Below the pieces are notes generated by a model. That model was not told the DNA's origin. It saw only the letters and a list, made by a program, of their open reading frames with translations, and ran no database searches. This document shows positions 54,009 to 62,221 of a stretch of 64,000 bases of DNA, piece after piece. The stretch's first letter is position 1. Every line of letters begins with the position of its first letter. The position numbers and the translations under genes were made by a program. Source of the stretch: an uncultured Ulvibacter sp. (GTDB lineage: Bacteria; Bacteroidota; Bacteroidia; Flavobacteriales; Flavobacteriaceae); contig CALKCP010000019.1 in assembly GCA_938083445.1 (NCBI GenBank), positions 62,001-126,000 on the forward strand, in the 5' to 3' direction.

Positions 54009-57000
54009 TTATTCTTCTATTATAGTAAAACATTGCAGCTTATCATCATTATTCGCAATCAAAATTTTTCTTTGTTTCTTATTGGAAATCACAACTGTTT
54101 TCTTTGCATCGCGATTGGCAAAAAATCCACTTTCTTGGTTAGTTGATGCTAAAAAATTTCCTGTTCCATCTCCAAGCATCAAAAGCCCATTACCAGCATC
54201 ATTTCTTGGTGTTTCTATTTCTGATACAAACATATTTCCTACAATTAACACATCTAAATGATCATCCTTATTAAAATCATCTATCAGAATATCATCAATA
54301 TTTGAAAATTGAGCCTGATACGGTAATGACGATATTTTAAAACGTCCATTACCAAGATTCTCTATATAAGATGAAGCAAATGTCATTGCCTTATAGTGCA
54401 ATGAATTTTCGAGATTGTCATTACCATAAACTTGGTCAATCTCTAGTGCTGCAAAAACATCATACTTTTTTATTTTTTCTTTTAATGCAGGTATTTGCTG
54501 TGAAGAACATGAAAATCCTCTTAACGGATAATGCTTACTATCACTGTAATAACCTAAAACAACATCATTACTCCCATTGGCATCAAAATCATTGTAGTAT
54601 ATATCGAAAGGCTTCTCTTTTGACGTTTTATATTTATAGTTAAGACCAAGGTTTCCTGCAATAAAATCCATGTCACCATCATTATCAAAATCACCTTTTT
54701 CTAAACTAAACCACCAACCTGATGAGTCTTCTAATCCATCTACTGCTACTTTGCTCAAGACTCCTTCATCATTTTTAAAGAAGGTGATAGGCATCCATTC
54801 TCCAACTAAAGCTAAATCGATATCTCCGTCACCATCATAATCATTCCAAACCGCATCGGTAACCATTCCAATAGCTTTAAATTCTGAAGCAGCAGTTTGA
54901 GTAGCATTTACCAATACTCCGTTTTCATTTTTCAATAACATACTGCTTGCAGGTGTTGGATATTGATGTGGTACATGCCTTCCTCCAACAAAAATATCCA
55001 TATCTCCGTCGTTATCATAATCGGATGCCTTGACAATTGAACCACTATCTCTATTCACATTTGCCATCGTTCCTTTTGAAAAGTTTCCTTTCCCATCGTT
55101 TAAGTATAGACGGTCTTCATAATGCACATCATTTACAGGATATTCATTGCCTCCACTAACCACATATAAATCTTGATATCCATCTCCATTGATGTCAACA
55201 AAAAGCGCATCAACATCTTCATAACGACTTTCCTTTTCCCAAAAATTTGAATTACTTATGGAAAAACTACCATCTCTATTCTGAATATATAAATACGCGC
55301 TATGACCAGTTGCTCCTCCTAAATACACATCATCTAAACCATCATTATTTACATCACCTTTTGCCATAGCTGGTCCCATTTGCGAAAGTTTATGAGGGAG
55401 TAATACTTGGTGTTGGTAATCATCAAAAGTGTTTTCTTGATGATTAAAATTGATATCAAACGACTCTGTACTATCATAAAGAAATGAGCTCTCACTTTTA
55501 TCGGAAGGCTCACTAGGCTCATTTGAAGCATCGTTCATTGCTATTTGGATTGTTTGATTTACAGTAAGGTTTCTTTTTACTGTCATCCTTTGGTTAGGCC
55601 ATGTTATAACAACACTATCTACTTTTGTTGTCTTGTTAAGCCCAAAGTGCACAAAAGACTCACTTGTAGAATAGATGCCACGAACGTTTGTAGTTTCATA
55701 GGTTTGCGTTTCATTTCCTGAATAGAGATTAATTCTAGTTCCTAAAACAGGTCTATGTTTATTATCAACTAATTCTATCCGAAGAAAATTACTATTTGCA
55801 TTAATTTCCGAATTGTTACGATACACAAATGCCTCACTGTTAATATTGTTGACAACAATATCTAAATCTCCATCGTTATCCAAATCCGCATAAGCAGAAC
55901 CATTAGAAAAGGATTCTTGGTTGAGTCCCCATTCTTCTATTACTTTTTCAAACTCTAAGTCTCCATTATTTTTAAAAGCATAATTCTTTAAGGGCTGAGA
56001 TGGCATTAATGCGGTTACATCATCTAAATTCAAAATATCGAAAAGGCTATTGATATTACCTCCGTCAGGATGTTTTTCTAGCCAATTATATCTTGTTTTG
56101 TCTATAAAACGTGCGACATTCCTGTCTGCATCTGTATTACGTATGTCATAAAGTAGCCCATTGGTAATGTAGGTGTCCTTAAGGCCGTCATTGTTAAAAT
56201 CAGCTATGAGGTTAGACCAGCTCCAATCGGTTGCTGCCATTCCGGTTAATTGAGCTACATCGCTAAACGTCGTATTTCCGTTATTGAGTTGTACGGCGTT
56301 ATACATATATTGATAATGACCACCATCTTCGACAACTTGCCAAAATCTTTCAGGATTCATTCCGCTCATATTAGATTTTGAACGGAAATTATCTTCAGCG
56401 ACCATATCAACTACAAAAAGATCCAGAAGCCCATCGTTGTTAATATCAGCCACATCAACTCCCATACTGTAGTAAGGCATATGATTTACTGCTGACTCTA
56501 TATTATTTGTGAATGTACCGTCTTGATTATTTATGAAGAGGAAATCTGGTGCATAAAAATCATTTGTAACGTAGAGATCAGTCCATCCATCATTATTAAT
56601 ATCACTTGCAGATACTCCATTTGGAAAACCCGTGCGCTTTATACCAGTTTCTTCACTAACATCAATGAATGAATTTTCACCTGTATTTTTAAATAGTCTA
56701 AGATGATATTCTGGTTTTAATAACGTTGTTCCTGAAAATTCAGAATAACCCCCTGGATTTGGAGGTTGAGTCAATAAAAAGAGATCTAAAAATCCATCTT
56801 TATCATAGTCTAAAAATGTAGCATGTCGTGTTCTTTGTGAGTCATCGACTCCAAATGTTTTTGCAGATTCTGTAAACGTTCCGTCTCCGTTATTTACATA
56901 TAATAGGTTGGTTCTCCATTCTGGTTTATCGTCATAAAGCTCTCTACTTACGTATATGTCTATATGCCCATCGTTGTTAACATCAGCTATGGTAACTCCT

Positions 57001-57350
57001 GTAGACCAACCACCATCATTAATAATTCCAGAGGTTTTGGTAACATCTTTAAAGTTTAGGTTGCCTTGGTTTAGATATAATTTATCAGGAACCATATTCC
57101 CAGCAAAATAGAGATCTTGTAGACCATCGTTATTAAAATCCCCAACACCTACTCCTGCGCCTCCATAAAAATTGGCATACAGTAAGATATTCTGTTCTTT
57201 ACTATCTTTTATTTTATTATTAAAATCAATTCCTGTATCGGATGAATTTAATAAAGTAAATAGGGTTTTGTTTTGAGGCAACACATCAGTTGGAGTGTTA
57301 CACCCAAATATTAAGATAAAAAGGCAAAATTTTAAATCACGAATCTTCAT
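54009..57350 (-). CDS. VCBS/FG-GAP repeat (CRTAC1 family) lipoprotein
   Basis: This 1113-residue protein has a lipoprotein signal (KFCLFILIFGCNTP). About ten FG-GAP/VCBS blades carry calcium-binding patterns such as DFNNDGLQDLYFAGN, DVNNDGHIDIYVS and DYDNDGDMDIFVGG. An ASPIC/UnbV segment follows near residues 520-610. Such propellers occur next to SusCD in many Bacteroidota loci and may bind glycans or proteins at the surface; no activity is proven. It follows susD after a hairpin. Confidence 0.9.
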   Translation of the reverse strand: MKIRDLKFCLFILIFGCNTPTDVLPQNKTLFTLLNSSDTGIDFNNKIKDSKEQNILLYANFYGGAGVGVGDFNNDGLQDLYFAGNMVPDKLYLNQGNLNFKDVTKTSGIINDGGWSTGVTIADVNNDGHIDIYVSRELYDDKPEWRTNLLYVNNGDGTFTESAKTFGVDDSQRTRHATFLDYDKDGFLDLFLLTQPPNPGGYSEFSGTTLLKPEYHLRLFKNTGENSFIDVSEETGIKRTGFPNGVSASDINNDGWTDLYVTNDFYAPDFLFINNQDGTFTNNIESAVNHMPYYSMGVDVADINNDGLLDLFVVDMVAEDNFRSKSNMSGMNPERFWQVVEDGGHYQYMYNAVQLNNGNTTFSDVAQLTGMAATDWSWSNLIADFNNDGLKDTYITNGLLYDIRNTDADRNVARFIDKTRYNWLEKHPDGGNINSLFDILNLDDVTALMPSQPLKNYAFKNNGDLEFEKVIEEWGLNQESFSNGSAYADLDNDGDLDIVVNNINSEAFVYRNNSEINANSNFLRIELVDNKHRPVLGTRINLYSGNETQTYETTNVRGIYSTSESFVHFGLNKTTKVDSVVITWPNQRMTVKRNLTVNQTIQIAMNDASNEPSEPSDKSESSFLYDSTESFDINFNHQENTFDDYQHQVLLPHKLSQMGPAMAKGDVNNDGLDDVYLGGATGHSAYLYIQNRDGSFSISNSNFWEKESRYEDVDALFVDINGDGYQDLYVVSGGNEYPVNDVHYEDRLYLNDGKGNFSKGTMANVNRDSGSIVKASDYDNDGDMDIFVGGRHVPHQYPTPASSMLLKNENGVLVNATQTAASEFKAIGMVTDAVWNDYDGDGDIDLALVGEWMPITFFKNDEGVLSKVAVDGLEDSSGWWFSLEKGDFDNDGDMDFIAGNLGLNYKYKTSKEKPFDIYYNDFDANGSNDVVLGYYSDSKHYPLRGFSCSSQQIPALKEKIKKYDVFAALEIDQVYGNDNLENSLHYKAMTFASSYIENLGNGRFKISSLPYQAQFSNIDDILIDDFNKDDHLDVLIVGNMFVSEIETPRNDAGNGLLMLGDGTGNFLASTNQESGFFANRDAKKTVVISNKKQRKILIANNDDKLQCFTIIEE

Positions 57351-57368
57351 TGTAGCTAATTTATAAAA

Positions 57369-57400
57369 TAAATAAAGAAGAGTTTCCTCTTCTTTATTTA
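57369..57400. terminator. Hairpin between susD and the CRTAC1 gene
   Basis: TAAATAAAGAAGAG pairs with CTCTTCTTTATTTA, 14 bp perfect, loop TTTC. On the minus strand an ATTTATTTTAT tract follows. The sequence AAAGAAGAG is shared with the terminator at 52374-52409. It may lower read-through past susD, or protect the susCD 3' end. Confidence 0.65.
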
Positions 57401-57450
57401 CATAAAACTAAATTAACAAATAATATATTTTAAAAATAAAAAATCTTAAA

Positions 57451-58935
57451 TTAATTTACATCCCACCACATTCTAGTAGTCATTACATCTGGTCCTTGAG
57501 ATTCAATTGCAGCATTATAATTTGCAGTGTTATTAGATTGCTCACTTGTTGAATAAGTCATTCTTCTTGGTATTGTACCATTGGTAACATTACCAGGATA
57601 GTTAACAGGAACTAAAACAGGGTAACCTGTTCTTCTCCAGTTAGAATAAGTTTCATATTCATTGAAAAAAGTAGCTATCCAATGTTGAGTTGCTATTTGC
57701 TCCATTCCATTTGCAACATCATAAGGGTTGTTTGCTAAAAAAGTAGCAATATCTGCATCTGCAACTGCAGCAGCTGAGCCATATAATACCTCATACATTT
57801 TCATAGCAGCTGTAACTCCTGCATTATAATGCTGTTGAACATCACCAGCACCCCATCCTTTTAGGGCAGCTTCTGCTAACAATAATTCTACTTCTGCATA
57901 AGTCTGAAAAACAGTAGGTGCGTCAAGAGTTACTAACATTCTATTAGGATGTGCATAGTTATCCTCGTTTGCTTCACCAGTACTAGCTGCTAACATCGTT
58001 AGATCAAGACCGTTAGGAAAACCTTGTAAATCTGGAATCGCTGTACTTTCATCACTTCTTCTAGCAGCTAGAATTGGTAATCTTGGATCACCAGATAAGG
58101 CATCTACAAGTGTTGTACTTAGTGATACATCATCCACTAAAAATACTTGACCAAAAGCACTCTGGTTGAGTGCTGTTGGTCCCGTTTGCATTTGAATAAA
58201 AGCTATATCTGCATTAGAAGTCATAACTCCACCATTAATTGCTTTTACTGCCCATTGTTCAGCACCAGCAGGATCTACATTAGACATTCTCAATGCTAAA
58301 CGTAACATTAGAGAGTTAGCAAATTTCTTCCATTTTGTTTGATCTCCTTGAAACATTAAATCAGCACTTCCAAAACCAGACATCCCAGATCCTAAAGCTG
58401 CTGCAGACACTTCTAATTCATTTAACATGTCAGCATAAATATCTTCTTGTTTGTCATATTTAGGTGTTAAAATATCACTAATAACAGCTTGTCCAGCTTC
58501 ACTATATGGGATATCTCCATATAAATCTGTTAACCTGTGAAATACAAAAACACGTAGAATTCTCACGATAGCTTCCATTTCTGCTGGTTGCCCTTCATTT
58601 TCTACTTGAAGTAACATATCCTCTATAGTCTTAATTGCATTCTCATAATCACGATCTATTTGTGATGAAGCATACCCATCATTTCGAAGGTATTTATCTC
58701 CCACCCAATAACTGGTTGTAGTAGCTAAATGTTGTATCATCGTAGCATTGAAAATTAACATATTTCTCCAAACTTCATAACGACTACCAGAAGTATACAA
58801 CTGGGTTATGGATAGTTTGTTCTTAATGTCTACCTGTACTGGCTTAGTAGGGTCTACATTCAACTCCTCAAAACCATTATCACAAGCACTTAGTATAAAT
58901 ACAAGCAATAATACTATGTATATTGATTTTTTCAT
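57451..58935 (-). CDS. SusD/RagB-family glycan-binding lipoprotein
   Basis: This 494-residue SusD-like lipoprotein (lipobox LVFILSAC) belongs to the SusD-like_2 group: NGFEELNVDPTKP at the N-terminus, RVFVFHRLTDLYGDIPYSEA with the canonical DLYGD(V/I)PY motif, and WRRTGYPVLVP near the C-terminus. It caps the SusC channel and binds the target glycan. It lies 11 bp after the susC stop. Confidence 0.95.
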   Translation of the reverse strand: MKKSIYIVLLLVFILSACDNGFEELNVDPTKPVQVDIKNKLSITQLYTSGSRYEVWRNMLIFNATMIQHLATTTSYWVGDKYLRNDGYASSQIDRDYENAIKTIEDMLLQVENEGQPAEMEAIVRILRVFVFHRLTDLYGDIPYSEAGQAVISDILTPKYDKQEDIYADMLNELEVSAAALGSGMSGFGSADLMFQGDQTKWKKFANSLMLRLALRMSNVDPAGAEQWAVKAINGGVMTSNADIAFIQMQTGPTALNQSAFGQVFLVDDVSLSTTLVDALSGDPRLPILAARRSDESTAIPDLQGFPNGLDLTMLAASTGEANEDNYAHPNRMLVTLDAPTVFQTYAEVELLLAEAALKGWGAGDVQQHYNAGVTAAMKMYEVLYGSAAAVADADIATFLANNPYDVANGMEQIATQHWIATFFNEYETYSNWRRTGYPVLVPVNYPGNVTNGTIPRRMTYSTSEQSNNTANYNAAIESQGPDVMTTRMWWDVN

Positions 58936-58946
58936 AATTTATATTT

Positions 58947-61900
58947 TTAAAATTTTATATTTAAACTCAACCCATAATTTCTTGTAGGAGGTACACCAAA
59001 CCATTCAAGACCCTGTGCATTTCCAACATTAAACCCTGCTTCTGGATCGATATTGGGAGCTGTTGTCATTAAGTAAAACAAGTTAGTTGCGATAAATGAA
59101 ATATTTACACTACTCAAAAATGTCTTGTCTAAATATTTTGAAGGTAAGCCATATCCAATACTTAATTGTCTAAACTTAATATAATCATTGTCATATACAG
59201 ACGCTTCTGCAATTCCATAATAACTAGCTGGTGCAAAATAAATTTCCAAATCTTCTTGTGAAACAGTTGTTGTAAAACTGCTACCTGAAGTATCAGTACC
59301 TGACACTACTAAGCCATTTTCTCTTCCTCCGTTTGGATTAGTATCTTGATGTAAACCAGCACCTCTTGCAAAAGCATTTGTCCCTGAGAATATTTGACCA
59401 CCAAATTTACCATCTATAAGGAAACTCATAGTAAAATCTTTATATTGAAATGAGTTAGAAAAACCTAACGTAAGTGGAGGTACTCCAGATCCTAATATTT
59501 TACGTTCTGCAGCTTGTTGTGCAATTGGCACTCCGCTACTCGTATCATATATTATGGCTCCAGAATCGTCTCTAGCATAAGCCGTACCAAATAAAGTACC
59601 ATAAGCCTCTCCTACAATTTGAGTTACCGCAATATTAAGAGATCTTGGTTGTCCTATAACAATATCTCCATCGGTATCATTAGTTGCAATTACAGTACCT
59701 GTGTTATAAGCACCGTTGAAACTAGTATTCCATGAAAAATTATCAGTAACAATTGGATTCCCCGAGATTAAAAATTCAAACCCTTTATTTTCAACGATTC
59801 CGATATTTGCTAAGGCACTACCATATCCAGAAAATACTGATGCAGCAACTGGTACTATATCATTCGTAGTTTCATTTCTATAATAAGCTAAATCTAGAGA
59901 CATTCTGTTGTCAAAAAAACGAGCAACTAAACCAACTTCGACTTCAGATTTATTAAAAGCTACTAAATTTTGATTTGGTACAGAAGTATTTGCTATGTTA
60001 CCTAATGGCTGACCTTGATGTCCTTGTCCAACAATTTGGTATGTTAATCCCAATTGATAAGGATCTTGAGCACCACCAGCTACGTTTGAATAACCTGCAC
60101 GTAATTTAAAAAAGTTAATTTCTTCCGGTAGTTCCATTAATTCTGATACTATTAAACTTCCACTTAATGAAGAATAAAAGTCATCATTCGGTGTTTCTTT
60201 TCCAGGAAAAGAAAGTGTTGAAAACCAGTCATTTCTTCCTGTAAATGTTAAATATGCATAGTCATCATAAGAAACTTCAAAAGAACCATATATCGAAGAA
60301 ATTTTTCTTTCTCCAAAGCCTCTAGAACCTGATTGATTCACTGTGTTACCAAAATCAGCCAAAGTAGGAACAATAAACTGACTTCCAAAAAGACCTATGT
60401 TTTCATTTTCAACATGATTTGTATTTGAACCTACTAAAGCATTTACAGATATTTTATCTGTAATATCTTTATCTGCTCCAATAATTAAATCTGCATCAAT
60501 TTGAGTATAACTAATATTATTTTCTTGGATCTGTCCTAATGGAAAAAACCCTGTTCCATATGGAAGTATGTTTGTACGTCTGATATTGTAGTGATCTATC
60601 CCTGCTCTAGCAGAAGCATATAACCAATCATTCAGATCATAACGAAGAGAAAAAGAAGAGATAATTCTATTTTTGTTATCTTTCTTCTTAAACTCATTTG
60701 CTGCCCAATAAGGATTTGTAATAAAAACATTTGATGTTACTACCTGTTCGCTACCATCTCCGTTCGTCCCCGGGTTCATAGATGAAACAGGAACGTTTGG
60801 TGATAAAAGTTGTGTCATATAGTTAGCATTTCCAGGCGCATCAGACAACTGCGGTCTATTGTTAACCTCTTCTGAGACATACTTTACATTTACATTAGCC
60901 GTAAGTTTATCTGCTATAACTGTTCCAGCGTTTAAAGAGAAAGTTTTTCTATTTAAAGCAACATTAGGCGTGATATCATCATTATCTAAATTAGAAACAG
61001 CAAATCTAAACGATGATTTATCCGTAGAAGAAGAAAGTGCTATCGTATTAATAAAAGTAACTCCTGTATTATAAAAACTCTCTTGGTTATTACCTGCATA
61101 AGAATAAGGTCTAGAAACACCGTCCCATTGTGGAACGCTAGTTCCATCTAACCTTGGGCCCCATGCATTAAGACCGATATCAGTAGCATCAGCACCAGAT
61201 ATTGGCTTTAAACCAAATCTACCCTGACCATACTCTGTTTGAAAACCATTTAAAGAGGTATTTACTTTATCGAAAGTCGTTGAAGAGCTAAACTCTACCC
61301 CTAAACCTTTTTGGTTTTTTCCTGTTTTAGTAGTAATAATTATTACACCACCAGAAGCTCTAGATCCATATAAAGCAGATGCTGCACCACCTTTTAAAAC
61401 ACTTATAGACGCAACTTCATCTGGATTTATACTTGAGATACCATCTCCTCCATCAGATCCACCCCATTCTCCAGCAGAACCATTGTTATTATTACCAATT
61501 GGTATACCATCAACAACATATAAAGGCTGATTGTTACCACTTAAAGAACTTGCCCCTCTAATAACCACTCTAGAACTACCAGCAGCACCTGTTGCGTTTG
61601 TCGTAATATTTACACCAGCAATTTTACCTTGTAAACTGTTTATAGCGTTTGTAGTCTTAACATTAGACATTTCATCTCCTTTAACCTGAGTAATAGAATA
61701 TCCTAAAGCTCTAGTATCTTTTTTAATACCTAATGCCGTAATAACCACTTCGTCTAGACTCTCAGAACCTTCCTGAAGTACTAAGTTAATTACGGTTTGA
61801 TCATTTACAACAACTTCAGTCGACGTAAAGCCTAAAAAAGAGAATTGCAAAATAGCATTTTCGCTTGTTGTTGTTGTGATGGTATATTTACCATCAATGT

Positions 61901-62066
61901 TGGTAAGCACACCATTCGTAGTTCCTTTTTCAATAACATTCACGCCAGGAAGCGGCATGCTATCTCCAGCATTAGTGATAGTTCCTGTAACTGTTGTTTG
62001 TGCATAAATAGTGTGAGCACTAAACAGACAAATTAGAAACAACAGCTTCATTAATTTTTGAATCAT
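58947..62066 (-). CDS. SusC/RagA-family TonB-linked outer-membrane transporter
   Basis: This 1039-residue protein has signal MIQKLMKLLFLICLFSAHTI; the ATG of MKLLF is an alternative start. CarboxypepD_reg domain (residues about 25-105), then a plug with LDEVVITALGIKKDTRALGY and IRGASSLSGNNQPLYVVDG, and the beta barrel ending in LNIKF. It imports oligosaccharides held by SusD, driven by TonB. A 155-bp spacer to GH92 has no recognisable -7 box. Confidence 0.96.
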   Translation of the reverse strand: MIQKLMKLLFLICLFSAHTIYAQTTVTGTITNAGDSMPLPGVNVIEKGTTNGVLTNIDGKYTITTTTSENAILQFSFLGFTSTEVVVNDQTVINLVLQEGSESLDEVVITALGIKKDTRALGYSITQVKGDEMSNVKTTNAINSLQGKIAGVNITTNATGAAGSSRVVIRGASSLSGNNQPLYVVDGIPIGNNNNGSAGEWGGSDGGDGISSINPDEVASISVLKGGAASALYGSRASGGVIIITTKTGKNQKGLGVEFSSSTTFDKVNTSLNGFQTEYGQGRFGLKPISGADATDIGLNAWGPRLDGTSVPQWDGVSRPYSYAGNNQESFYNTGVTFINTIALSSSTDKSSFRFAVSNLDNDDITPNVALNRKTFSLNAGTVIADKLTANVNVKYVSEEVNNRPQLSDAPGNANYMTQLLSPNVPVSSMNPGTNGDGSEQVVTSNVFITNPYWAANEFKKKDNKNRIISSFSLRYDLNDWLYASARAGIDHYNIRRTNILPYGTGFFPLGQIQENNISYTQIDADLIIGADKDITDKISVNALVGSNTNHVENENIGLFGSQFIVPTLADFGNTVNQSGSRGFGERKISSIYGSFEVSYDDYAYLTFTGRNDWFSTLSFPGKETPNDDFYSSLSGSLIVSELMELPEEINFFKLRAGYSNVAGGAQDPYQLGLTYQIVGQGHQGQPLGNIANTSVPNQNLVAFNKSEVEVGLVARFFDNRMSLDLAYYRNETTNDIVPVAASVFSGYGSALANIGIVENKGFEFLISGNPIVTDNFSWNTSFNGAYNTGTVIATNDTDGDIVIGQPRSLNIAVTQIVGEAYGTLFGTAYARDDSGAIIYDTSSGVPIAQQAAERKILGSGVPPLTLGFSNSFQYKDFTMSFLIDGKFGGQIFSGTNAFARGAGLHQDTNPNGGRENGLVVSGTDTSGSSFTTTVSQEDLEIYFAPASYYGIAEASVYDNDYIKFRQLSIGYGLPSKYLDKTFLSSVNISFIATNLFYLMTTAPNIDPEAGFNVGNAQGLEWFGVPPTRNYGLSLNIKF

Positions 62067-62221
62067 AATTTAGTTCATTGAGATTAATATAATATAAATG
62101 AATAAAAATAAATACAGATGATTAAATAATTTCGACAAATGACATCTATAATAAGGTGTTTGTTAATAAATTAACATTATTCGACCGTTTCTGAAGAAAA
62201 CTAATCCACCTAATTGCGTTC

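Noticed and set aside
62067-62221. SusC promoter in the GH92-susC spacer
   Set aside because: I found no TAnnTTTG with a proper TTG; an unseen variant or read-through from GH92 remains possible.
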